Source of the DNA: Symsagittifera roscoffensis
Taxonomy: Eukaryota > Xenacoelomorpha > Acoela > Convolutidae
DNA length: 64,000 nucleotides
NCBI RefSeq assembly: GCF_963678635.1
Contig: NC_087064.1
Span: 35,473,716-35,537,715 of the forward strand
Direction: 5' to 3'
Part shown: positions 1-11,365 of the stretch, one piece after another
Layout of the letters: the number at the start of each line of letters is the position of its first letter
Numbering within the stretch: position 1 is the first letter of the stretch
Program-made: the position numbers and the translations under genes
Notes under the pieces: generated by a model
What the model saw: only the letters and a program-made list of their open reading frames with translations
Database searches by the model: none
What the model was told of the DNA's origin: nothing

Positions 1-1500
1 AGTTTATAGCTTCATCTTAGGAATCAAAACCTTCAAAAATTTGGGAAAACAATTTTGAAAAAGTGTTAAAAAAAATTTATTTTAATTTTTTTGTTTTTTT
101 TTGTTTTTTTTTATTTGTCTTCAAAAATGGTTTTTCAATTTGGATATTTTGCATGATAGACAAAAATGTTTGAACTCTACTTCTTCGCTCAGGTTCTTTT
201 ATCAAACTAAGCCGAAAAAACGACACTAATTAGAAAAATAATTTTGTCGTAACTTTTTAAGACTGGTCGGAACTTTCTATGCTACTTGCACAGTAACCGG
301 TTATCCTTGTTATTGTTTTGAAATAGTAAGATAAGCCTATCTCACATTTTTTACACATATTTTTTTAGATAAAAGGTAATTATGATAAACCTGTACTGAG
401 AAGTTTTATTTTCAATTGTCAATCTACAAATGCAGCTTGTTTGCGAGATTCTAGCCAAGTAACTTGAGGGTTTTCGTGTATGAGAATATTCTTGCTTGTC
501 TTTGTTTTCAGGCAGCTTTGAAAACTTTTCAAATTTTGGAAAATTGACCAAAAAAATGTGGAATCCTAGGCCTGGTTCCCATGTAGAACTCCTTGAAATC
601 TCTGGCAATCTCTGCAAAGTCTTGATATGGTTTTCTCCCTGACCAGGGATGGACTCCGATAGACAGGTAACACGAGCGGTCGCAGAACTTTGACGAATTT
701 CGAACTTAAAATCAAGTTGATAACTTTCCCCTAGAAGGATGTTAACTTGGTCCTAGTAACTTAACTGAGATATATTTTTTTGGCAAACTGAAAATGCATA
801 TCCATGGGTACACACCCTTAAAACGAAATGAGCTGTTTTAAAAAATGCACAAAATGTATCATACCCGCACCGGAATTTTATGAAGGTCTAGGACAGCAAG
901 CCTACGGGACTCGAAGCCGAAAAAACTTCAGGCGGAATTCTAAACTTTCCTTTTGCTTGAAAAAGTTGTTAAACAAGAATTTTGTGACAATAAGGAGAGT
1001 TTACTTTTAAAATGGTTTGTTAATCACTTAAAGCTGGTCTAAATAATTTTTGGTTCATTAATTCAATCTACTTTTTTAGCCTGATAAAATAGCATAAAAA
1101 TACATCAAACTTGACTTTTTGTGAGTTCTTAAATAATTTTTTGGCTTGATCCCGTCGACTTGATTTCCGTTTCAAGGAACAAAATTGAATATAATTGAAA
1201 ACTGGAATGCTCAAAAAGTAGACAACCTGTGACTTTTACTCGTCACAAATAGATAAAAAAAATTTTAACCAGTCAGAATCGAGACAGGTAGAACAAACGA
1301 ACGCGAGAATAATGAAAAAATACTTTAGTTCGTACGTTTGTTTTGTTATCTCGATTCAGATTGGCTCAAAAAGTTTTTGTCTATTTTATGTCGTGTCTGC
1401 CTCATGACATGTGTACTTTTTTCTTACGTAACCGGAAAATTGTTGTCTTAACTCAGTTTTATAAACAGTTCAAGAGATTTTGTTGGAAAAAATGTAACAT
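1..1500. other. AT-rich noncoding DNA, no gene seen
   Basis: There are long homopolymer T runs near 60-118 and only short random-looking open frames. No splice-bounded coding block, RNA gene or clear repeat was recognised. Confidence 0.6.
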
Positions 1501-1510
1501 TATAATCCAT

Positions 1511-2480
1511 TATTGTTCCGATTTTTGATACGAAAGTAATGGAATATTTGTGCTCGGGCTGGGTTTTTTTTCTTCAGACAAATTTCGACTTTTTAACTAG
1601 CCATTTTTGACGGAATTTTTTTTATTATTCAAAAGGTATTGTTGTCCTGGCCTTAAATTTGAAAAGATATTTCATCTGTGATCATTTTTCGTAAAGTTAT
1701 GAGTGTTTAAAGATTGCCATTTTGACCAATGTTGGACAATTAACGCGCGATATAAGTCGCGCTAATAACGCGTTAGCGGAGATGTAATCCGTCTTATAAA
1801 TCATTCCAAATTGGTTGAAAGAAGCTTTTTTGCCATAATTGATTTGTTACAAGGAGCGAAATGTATTTTTTATATTTATATAGCGTGTTGGGGGATGATT
1901 TTCATAGAAACATTTTCAAATTTTAAAAAAACATTTTTTCATTTTATTTAATTTAATTTAATTTTTCCATGCTATTACTGCTCTATAGACCTTAAGAGGC
2001 AGTCGGAACATTCAGGGCCTCGCCTTGATACGAGCAATCTTGTTCAATTTAAGGCGCAATAAAAATCACGCGCTAATGGTGCGAAATATATATCTCGTTA
2101 ATTGTCCCAAAATGGCAATCTTTAAACCCCCGTTACTTTTATCTATTACACTATTACACCCCACTATTACACGAAAAATAATCACAGGTGAAATATCTTT
2201 CCAAATTTAAATAACACAAAATATCTTTTCAAATTTAGATTAATCGTCCCAAAAACAGCCAAAATGGCGATCTATAAACCCATATAACTTTAAGCCCCCA
2301 TACGATAAAAGATCACAAGTGAATTATCGTTTCAAATTCAAGCTCAAGATAACAATACCCTATGAAAGATATTTTAAAATCACGTCAAAAATGGCTAGCT
2401 AAAAGCTCTAAATTTGCCTAAATAAAAAATAAAACCCCGAGCACAAATATTTCGTTACTTTCAATACGAAAGTTGGAACA
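1511..2480. repeat. Fold-back element with long inverted arms
   Basis: The left arm (about 1511-1780) is repeated in reverse complement at about 2100-2480. Both ends carry TATTTGTGCTCGGG followed inward by TAGCCATTTTTGACG and a shared AAAGATTGCCATTTTG-like block. Arms are about 270-380 bp, diverged by substitutions and small indels, around a spacer of about 300 bp. A third partial arm in left-arm orientation lies at about 3000-3180, and the outer end motif recurs near 25617. No transposase reading frame is visible, so this is a non-autonomous or fold-back type element. Confidence 0.65.
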
Positions 2481-2734
2481 AGACTGATTGTATCAGGGCG
2501 AAACCCTGAACGTTCTGAATGCTTTTTAAGGTATATAGAGCAGTAATAACATGAAAAAATTAAATGTAATAAAAAAAGAAATCTTTTTTTTTTCAAGTTC
2601 AAAAGTTTGTGACAATCATTCAAGTTTTGGGAGTTTGAAAAATGCCAATTTGAAAAATGCCAATTTGGACTTATTTATGCACGCTAATTTTATCCGTAAT
2701 TCTGAAAGCGTAACGCGAATATTTTATGCGTGGT

Positions 2735-3470
2735 GAATTATCCCGCATATCAAAATTGTTCCAAATTTGCATTGAGGCTAGCTAACTGGTCATATTAATT
2801 TCGTACGATTCAATTTCTCCCACTTGACTTTTTATATTGTCCAAAATTTATAGTTTTCAATTTTTTTTTAACCAAAAGGTAATTGATATGGATTAAGGGG
2901 CAGTCGGAACCTTCAGGGCTTTGCCCTGATATACGAGCAGTCTTTTTCAGCTCGTATATTTTACGAGCAGTCTTTTGTTCCGACTTTTGAATGCTAAGCG
3001 TTTTTTTTTATTCAGTCAATTTTTGCCGATCGAAACAATAGTTTTGCGACAAAACTTATTAAACCCCATTGAAGATGTCGACTTCCTGTGTTCAAACTTA
3101 AAAAGATATTTTACCTCCGATTATTTTTGTAAAGTTATCTTGGTTTGAAAATTGCCAAACTGGCGAAGATCTGAACTAAACTATGCGCGCTTTGAAGAAT
3201 TTGTTCATTTTGCTGAGAGCGTAACGAAAATTATTTATGCGAGGCGAATTATCCCGCTCAACAAAATCGTTCCAGTTTGAATTGAGGCTAGCTAATTGGT
3301 CGTTTTCATTTCGTGCGACTCAAAACTTTACACTTTGATATTGTCAAAAATGTATAGGTTTTCATTATTTCCTTTTCCCAAAAACTATTCGATATGAATT
3401 AAGGGACAGTCGAAACATTCAGTGATTTGCCCTGATATACAAGCAGTATTGTTGTTGCTTACAGAGGCTG
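2735..3470 (+). repeat. Two direct copies of a ~230-bp dispersed repeat
   Basis: The block at 2735-2985 (GAATTATCCCGC ... GAGGCTAGCTAA ... GATATGGATTAAGGGGCAGT) recurs at 3240-3465 in the same orientation. Each copy ends in a hairpin-forming motif, CAGTCGGAAC-TTCAGGGC-(loop)-GCCCTGATA-CGAGCAGTCTT. Diverged copies of the motif occur near 2000, in reverse near 2465-2515, and near 15705. Confidence 0.6.
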
Positions 3471-3479
3471 GCAACAAAA

Positions 3480-4980
3480 ATATAATATAATCGGTTTTTA
3501 TCCATGATAGCAGACTATTTTGTAAATTGATTTTAAGACTGAAAGCAATATAATCAATTATTGTTCATGAAATTCGGCCATTTTGGGCACCTAAATTTTT
3601 TTCGAAATTTTTTCTTACAAAAAATGTTTACGTTCATTAACAATTTTGTTCGTCTCTTTAGTGTGAAAAATAGAAGTTTTCTACCAAACAGATGATTGTT
3701 CATATAATTTGGTAGACATCAGGGGAGAGAGCAGGAAGCAAGTTTTAAAAAACATTACCTATGCACAGCACTGTTGACGCAGTAAATTGTCTCGCCAATA
3801 AACTTCAAAGGCGGTAGTAGCAAGGAAATTAATTGAATTTCTGAATACTTCGTTGTAGACAAGGTCTCCAGGGTAGCAAAGCAACTTTATTGAACTGAAG
3901 GATGACCAGATATCTTAATTTAGCGCAAGGCACAAATTTGTGTACGCCTTGTAACCTGAACAAAAAAGCATCAAAATCCAGGCTCACGCTATTCGTACCC
4001 TCAAAAACTCTCTAACTGCTTAACTGAAAACAGGAGGTTCTTCAGAAAAAAAAATCGACAGTTGCTCTGCAAATAGTAGCATGGAACGTTCCAACCTCAT
4101 GTATAAAGAAAATGAGAGAAAAAAGTAGAATAGGGAATTTGAAGAAAAAAATAATTAAAATTATCCTGCTGATCACTGCAGAAAGTTAACATTGTAAATT
4201 CTTTGTAAAAAACTGAAATCATTTTCCGGGTTGACCTCCATAAACCGAAAAAATTGTCATACAATTGTATGGAGAAATTCTAATCATACAATTTTCATAC
4301 AATTTCCAAAAAATTCGAACTGGTTTCTGCGGCTATTTGAACCAAACAAAACAGTCTGGTGATGAAAAAAAAACTATGTTTCTTTTTTTTGGAAAAAAAA
4401 TTATTATACAATTTCCATATAGTACAATTTCCAAGTGAAATTTAAATTGCCTCAAAATTTTTTTTTGTTTTTTTAATCCGCAAATCCAGTTTTGTACTCA
4501 AACAAACATGTTCCAGAAAAATTTTTGCTTGCAAATTTTAATTTTTTGTTTGCGTAACGTAGTCCTGGATACACAAAAATTGCAACACAAAAGAACATAG
4601 TTTGATGTTTCTCAACTTATTTCCAATTTAACTTTTAAAAACAGAGGCGAAGCAAAACAAAATCATAAAAAGATAAAAAAAATTAAAAAGTAAAAAAAAC
4701 TAGCTGAACCAACATTTTCATAAAATTCGATGAAGGAGACCTAGGCCCAACTAAGGCTGGATGAACGTCTTTGATAACTTTTGAATTTGTAACACTGATG
4801 CGGGAACAAATGCATAATTTCAAAAATTGAACTTTGCTCAAAATCTTAGTTGTTTATCTACCAAATTAAATGAGAAGAGCGAAAATTTGATATTTTGGAT
4901 TTTTCTCAAAAACAACATTTCTCTTACAAAAAAATAAAAGCTGTTCACTTCTGCTAGAAAAATTCTCGCGAAACGGTCGA
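3480..4980. other. Noncoding, nothing recognised
   Basis: AT-rich sequence with several poly-A/T tracts. No coding exon, RNA gene or repeat could be supported. Confidence 0.5.
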
Positions 4981-4984
4981 AGTT

Positions 4985-6140
4985 GAAAAACTAGACTTTC
5001 CAAAATCTGTAACGCTTTTTTAGCTTAAAAGAGGCCGTGGCCGGTAAAGCAGAGAAGATTCCCAAAATCGGGTATTCGATACTTTGAATCTGAGAATTTG
5101 CACGATAATTTTCGAGTAAAATCACGAAACTTCAAAAAAAAGGTAAACTTTTTCACATTTTTCTTTTATTTGAAAGCCATAATTTTTTTCGAAAGGAACT
5201 GGACGTAACATATTACAAATGTAAGCTTCCAACAACCTGTTGTGTCAATTAAGCCTATGATATCAGTATCGCGGGATAGTTATCGAGAAAAGTCCGAAAA
5301 CTGCCAACAAATCAGATAGTTGAGATTTCCGAAAACCCTAGCTTTTCGTTTCAAAAAATCTACACGCAGCTCATATGCAGAAAAAATTTGTGCAATCTGT
5401 AAATTTGATTAAACCCGAAAACCTAGCTTCGACCGGGTTTTTCTCAAAAAAATCAAAATTTTCCAAAAAAATGATCAAAAAACAACATTTTGACTTCTCC
5501 GAGAGCCATAACTTCTTGTATAAAATATTTTTCAGCGTAGCTGCTGATGCAAAAGACCTTCCCACAACTGATTCTTTGGGTTGAATCCAACATATCCGAT
5601 ATGTGAAGGTATTTTTCGGTCAAATTCATAAAATTTAGAAAAAATAGCGATCAAAAATCAAAATCGAATTTAACTGATTTTTCCGAGGACGATAAATTTT
5701 TGTGAAAAAAAATTGGCGGTTCACAGCTTATGCCAAAAAATTTCACCTAACCTGCAGTTTTGATTGAATCCAAAAAACGAGTTTGGGTTGGGTAGTTCTC
5801 GAGAACAGTCAAAAAATTTCACAGAACGTTCAAAAAAGGGCATAATTGAACGCAAAGGAGTTTTCTACAACGCACAGGAGCTTCACCTCAATCACTGGGG
5901 AGGTAAGTTCTAAGTCCACTTTCTTCATTGAAACAAAAATCTTAGATTTGGTCGATTAGTTTTTGAGAAAACAAAAAAGTCAAAAATATCAGTCGCGTAT
6001 TCTTTACTCTTTCGGTAGTCTGTACATAAAGTGGTAAAGCAATAACAAGACCAGGGGAGTAGGCAGGCCCACAGAGGTGTACGCGGTCTTTCTGTGGTTA
6101 CCCCTTTTCTGAGAAACGACTAAAAAGATTTTTGAGAAAA
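4985..6140 (+). repeat. Degenerate ~165-bp tandem array, about 6-7 units
   Basis: An anchor resembling TTGAATCC followed by TCGAGAAAAGTC recurs at about 5095, 5249, 5409, 5582, 5765 and 5928, spacings of 154-183 bp. Units are too diverged to align cleanly by eye. The same theme (TTGAACCC ... TTAGAT ... TTTTCGAGAAAA) recurs at about 28079, 28264 and 28450 with ~185-bp spacing. Open frames here are accidental. Confidence 0.5.
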
Positions 6141-6169
6141 AAATCTAATTTATTTTGCAAAAGCTGTAA

Positions 6170-6945
6170 AATTTTATAAAAAGTTATCAAATCGGAATGT
6201 AGACTTTTTTCGGGTTAACAACTAGTTTAACAAAATTCTTTGAATTGTTTATGGGGGTACTAACTGGATGGGTACTAAATTATTTTTGATTATTTGGTAG
6301 GTGGTGTTACTACAGGGTCCGTTTTTTTCGGGAGTCAGTTGCTACAATTTCTTTTTTTTTCGGCTCAAATGGTTTTGCTGAAAATTTATCTGCCTTGTTT
6401 CCGCTTTAATAAATTGTTCAGTTTCTGATTCGAATTTCAGATGTTTTGCTTGGCCTGTTTGCCTAGAGTTCCTGTTTGATGAAAACAGGTTTTATTAAAA
6501 TGTTTGGGAATGGGTTTTTTTATTATTTAATTTGAAACGCTTTGGAAAAATTATCAGTTTATCAAAAAAATTGAAACTAATTTAAAACACATATCCCAAG
6601 CAATTGTATAACACCTAATTTCATCAAACAGGAACTCTAGACACACATGCCAAGCAAAACATCTGAATTCAAGTTTGAAACCAAACAGTTTTACAGAGCG
6701 GAAACAAGGCCGACAATCTTTGATCAGACACCAGTTGAGCAAAAAAAACTAATTTTGAAGTAAATAACTTCCTAAAAAGTGACACCTTGTAGTAACACCA
6801 CGCACCACGTAGTTGATAAAAATTTAGTACCCATCCAGCTAGTACACACATAAGTGATTCAACTTATTTTGTTAGCCTAGTTTTTAACCGGAAAAAAGTC
6901 TAATTTCCGATATGATAACGCTTGCGAGTTTAATAAAGTTTCATA
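6170..6945. repeat. Fold-back element, ~320-bp inverted arms
   Basis: The left arm at about 6170-6487 is mirrored on the other strand by a right arm at about 6615-6945. Shared blocks in order are ATATCGGAA-TAGACTTTTTTC, TAGCTGGATGGGTACTAAAT, GGTGTTACTACA, CTTGTTTCCGCT, CAGATGTTTTGCTTGGC and TAGAGTTCCTGTTTGATGAA. Arms are diverged; the spacer is about 130 bp. No coding capacity. Confidence 0.75.
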
Positions 6946-6949
6946 AAGG

Positions 6950-7962
6950 ATGTGTTAGTATAAAAATCATTTGTGGCGTTGTTCTGAACTTCATATATTA
7001 GTTAGCTCAAACAATGAAATGAAAGAACTCCCAGTCAAGCTTAGTGATAACAACTACGGTTATGCACCTAGTTTTTGGTATCGTTACAAAAGCGCAGCTT
7101 ATAGTCATGCAAGCAACCTTTTCAGACACTTGAAGATTTCGAAATTTGGCTTGAAGACCTGTTGTTTGGCTTGAAGGAGCGGTATGAGTATGACCAACTA
7201 GCTTGCCTAAACTCAATTTGCAACAGTTTTGGTGACAGCTGGACAATTCAGCACGCTTATGTATTTTGCTTACTTTTTCTTCATACTTAATAATTTTTCA
7301 GTGAATGAAACCCTCAAAAATTGAAAATACACTTAACCCAGTGGTAGATAGTTGAATTGAACATTTATTTAATCCCCTACTATGATCGTGCTTGAGGACG
7401 AGCTCTCACTTGACTACTAGCTTCAGGTCTACCACAGGCTGACCAGCATCGGCTACCATAATCGTATCATGCGAAAATTATAGACTCGAAAAACTGGCTA
7501 ACAAATAGCTTCACTCAACAAAATACCTCAGTCTGGATTGTGGGGAAAAAAGTAAGGATGATTAGACATGCCTGACCTGATAGCATTTCATAATTCCACT
7601 GCGCAACGCTGTAACTATCGTTTCAGCAATCAAGAACAAACGCACTTGCAACTTTTGTCTACATTTGAACTAGAGGGCTTCATAATTGAACTGATCTGAA
7701 TAAAAAAAAAGAGAAAAACAGAATTTTGAGTTATCCGGACTCACGATTTCACGAAATTTCTTTTTGTCAGTCTTTTTTGTTCAGAAGCACAGACCAACTG
7801 TTCACAATTTTCACTTTTTTCTGTGAAATACAGTTTACAAGGCAATTTAACTTGGCGATTCTTGTGTTAAACGTGATTTGAAAAGACACACCCGCTATTT
7901 ATTTGGTTGTTGTTCAGTTAACCTGATTATTGCTATTTTCTTTATCATTTTTTGATGTTTAA
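6950..7962. other. Noncoding with one dispersed segment
   Basis: The segment at about 7375-7445 is the reverse complement of about 40165-40235 (shared core AAGTGAGAGCTCGTCCTCA), a dispersed repeat. Otherwise nothing recognised. Confidence 0.5.
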
Positions 7963-8650
7963 GAATTCTTCGTTTTGATGCACGTGTCTTTCACCGGCCA
8001 ATTTGCTCACTTAGTTTAACCGTCTCAACTTAAATTTGCTTTGTTTCGACCAACTCGATCAAATTTTGCCAGTTTTACCGTAGTTATCCGATTTGAAATT
8101 CAGACAATTCAGCCAAAAGTATGCAGACAATTCAGCCAAAGATAATTCAGCCAATAATAGTGACCGCCGCAGTTACGCCAACATGTTGCGAGCTTGCCAA
8201 CAGAGGGTAGGACTCTATACGCAACTTAGAGCCGGTTATCCCCGCGAAGCGGCGACGCGCGCATAGCGCACCCACCAGTGACTTTAAACCGAGAAATAAC
8301 TCCAATTCCGATTTTTTTTCGAATCTAACGTTTTGTAAAACTGGCTGAGTTGTCTCAGGTTGAATTGTCTGTATATTTCAGGCTGAATTGTCTGAATTTC
8401 TAATTGCCTGAATTGTCTTTGGCCGAATTATCTGAGCGCCATACTAACACATATTTCCCATTGCTTATTTATTTATCTGTCTGAACTATGTTTGGATGTT
8501 TGGGGCATGTATTGACTTTCCTGACCGAAAAAAATGTGCTCGACTGTGCTCGAGCCAAAAAAGGTTAGTTTCGACAGCCTGACCCAAAAAAAAACTTTTG
8601 CTCAACTGCATTCCATTCAAGCCAGATAATGACTTTATTCATTTGGATGT
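7963..8650 (+). repeat. Dispersed repeat, copy 1, interrupted
   Basis: The flanks (7963-8078 and about 8470-8645) together match the uninterrupted copy at 9445-9725: TAAGAATTCTTC-TTTTGATG, CACGTGTCT, CCGTCTCAACTTAAATTTGC, then ATGTGCTCGACTGTGCTCGA and TTCGACAGCCTGACCC. The ~390 bp between them is a separate insertion. Confidence 0.7.
8079..8470. mobile_element. Small fold-back insertion built on a CAATTCAGCC motif
   Basis: A perfect 20-bp inverted repeat pairs 8095-8114 with 8381-8400 (GAAATTCAGACAATTCAGCC and its complement). Inside each arm the motif ACAATTCAGCC or its complement is repeated two or three more times. The interior includes a GC-rich stretch (8225-8275). The insertion splits a dispersed repeat that is intact at 9445-9725, so its limits can be inferred to within about 10 bp. 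Confidence 0.65.
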
Positions 8651-9444
8651 TGCTTAGTTAACCTGAGCATTGCTATTCTTAGGCTCCAAATACTTTTAGA
8701 GGTGCTTATTCAACTAACAGATTTAAATTGATTTTGAGACAACTTGATTTTGAGACAACCGCGGCATAATTTGTCCGACACAACCAGGGCTGAGGTTGTT
8801 GTGTTATGTCCCAACTATTGAGACCGAATTCTTATTTTTCAAGACTATCACGACAAAAGTCGTCGAAATCAATAACATCTATCCGCGACCTCAACGGCTC
8901 AATTAATGTTTTCCGCGAAATGCGTGACTGCCTAAAAATACCCGCTACCGTAAAAAAAAATCGTAAAATCAACCTGTAACAATTTTGAATGCTTTGACTA
9001 CTTTGCCATTTAATGTGTTTTTGTGTTTTGCTATACGACTCTGAAAAACTATGCGACTCAAAATGACGACTTACCATATAACAAAGCTTTGCTCTGCTAA
9101 TGAGTTTCTATTGTTTATATTTTACGTATATATAGTAAATATATATAAAATGTAAATATAAATATTATCAAGATATCGAAAGCCAAAAATTAAATCCGGG
9201 ACAATTGGTTGAGATCATATGTAGCCTCCAAATCCATTTTTTTTCTTTGCAGACTGCCGCGACTTCATAATAAAGTTTGGGCGAATAGTTTCCCGACCAT
9301 CGCGAATTAATGTCCGGATTAAATTGACTAGTTTTAGGCTGTGTCGCAACTATTATTTAAATTAATTTGCCATTATTTTTCAGACTTTTGCGCCTAATCT
9401 ACAAACAATGGCCGGCGAAACAAAAATTTTATCGTTTTATTTCT

Positions 9445-9725
9445 GTTTAAGAATTCTTCATTTTGATGCACGTGTCTCTCTCCGGTCGATGTGCTCACTT
9501 AATATTAAACCGTCTCAACTTAAATTTGCTATGCTTCGACCATCTCGATTGAAGTTCGCCGGTGTTTTTTATCTGTTTGAACCATATTTGGGGTATGTTT
9601 TGATTTTCTTGACCGAAAAAAAATGTGCTCGACTGTGCTCGAACCAAAAAATGTAATTTTCGACAGCCTGACCCAAAAAAAAAACATTTGTTCAACTGCA
9701 TTCCAGGCCAGATAATTTCAAACCA
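9445..9725 (+). repeat. Dispersed repeat, copy 2, uninterrupted
   Basis: Direct copy of the segment at 7963-8645 without the fold-back insertion. It acts as the empty-site allele. Open frames across it on both strands have no coding signature. Confidence 0.65.
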
Positions 9726-9729
9726 TATA

Positions 9730-11360
9730 TCTTCAAAGCATGCCATCCAACCGGCTCTACGGAGTTCGACTTTCTGGGGCCAAAAAGTGTGCTCAAACTT
9801 AATTAACCTAAATCCGATAGGTGTGTTTTTTTCAATCATAAAATCATAATTCGTATCTTTCTACTGTCTCAAAGTTTTTGGTCAACAGTTGATTGATTCA
9901 AAAGTTTTTTTATCCCAACTCGAGCATTTTTTGTCTAACTCTCCAGACATGTGGGTGCGCATCTCCTGGCGTGACTGTCTGCACCAAAAAATTATGCCCG
10001 AAAAATTATGAAATTCAATAACTTGAAAATTTTACACCACAATTGTATTGAATCGCTCATAAGAATCAGTACATTTTTTTGTCCTTCAAGCAGCACAAAA
10101 TGAATTTAATATGCCAATAAAACATGAGCAACAACCAAAAAAAGCGAACTCAATTTAAAAAATACATAAAAATTTAACAAATATCTGAGTTGGTAAAATG
10201 TCTAAATAGAAGGAAAACTGTCGGTTATTTTGAAAATTGCCTAAACCAGGGGAAAAAATTATATTTTTGAAGTTACGCTGAAAAAATCCACAGGAAAACG
10301 CAAGTCACACAGTTCCTTCCTCCCAAAAAACATCATTTTCTCACTTTTTGGAAACAAAACAAAGTCCGACTGGTACTCGCGTTTTTGACTTCAGGTTGCA
10401 TATGCACCGCCTTGACTCTAGATCACGTGAAAGGAGCCTGTAAATCGTCAGGGTTTAATTATAAATGAGCAACTTAATACTTCCTATTGATTTGTAAACA
10501 AAAGTTGTTTACGCGAAAAAGTCTAGTGCCCGATTGCAAGACACTTGCTCTCTCAAGTGTGATGAAGATTTTTGATTACACATGGCTGTGTTCAGGGTTA
10601 AAAAAATGTTTGTTCCATAGACAAATTTGTTTCCACAAACAGCATTTTTTAAGGTTTTTGAACAGTCTGGATTACATTGACACCGTGTGCTACAAGTTAT
10701 ATTGAGATTGCACGTATGATAACATTTCGCAGTCTTGACAATGCGTGTGAGCATTTTTATCAGAAATTACTTCGGATTATTTGAAAGTAAGTTCAGTCAA
10801 TCAGGGCTTGGTTCTCTTGGAGGGATTGGATCTCTCAATCAGAGTTTGGGGGGGGGGGGGATTCGTTACTAGGTGCAAAACTCACATATGCTTAACCGTT
10901 GAACTATTTCAATATAAGAGTGACCGTTCATTTTTAGCTATTAAAGGAGTAATGATTAAAGAGATTCCAGGGCTTCGTTTTCAATCAAAGTATGTCGCCT
11001 CTCATTTTCTAACGACGTTATTTCATGAGACTTAGTGTTTTGTTATGCTCGGCAAGTTTTTCTATCACTTGGATTTGAAATTGTTGAATCGCCAAGTTTA
11101 AGAACGCTGGACTAGCTCATTTGCATAACCAAAATATACACACATACATGATTACTTACAGTTTGTACTGTTGAAATAAAATCCGATTAAAAATTAGCCA
11201 GAAAGTTTCAAACACATTATTGGCGCTGAATTAAGGAAGACTGTTATATTAACACGCTTGAGCGTTTTATTGCTCTCAAAACCAATTTCAAATCCTGCGG
11301 CAATTATAAATCCACTTTTCTTTGATTTTTTGTGCGTTTTGTTTTTCGGATTGCAAATTT
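9730..11360. other. Noncoding; one hairpin repeat motif
   Basis: About 10518-10563 carries GTCTAGTGCCCGATTGCAAG followed by an ACACTTG/CAAGTGT hairpin, shared with 37135-37185, 43915-43965 and 48385-48425. A 13-base G run sits near 10848-10860. No gene seen. Confidence 0.5.
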
Positions 11361-11365
11361 GCTTT

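Noticed and set aside
9495-9839. 114-aa minus-strand frame
   Set aside because: Lies in a dispersed repeat present twice in the window; no coding signature.
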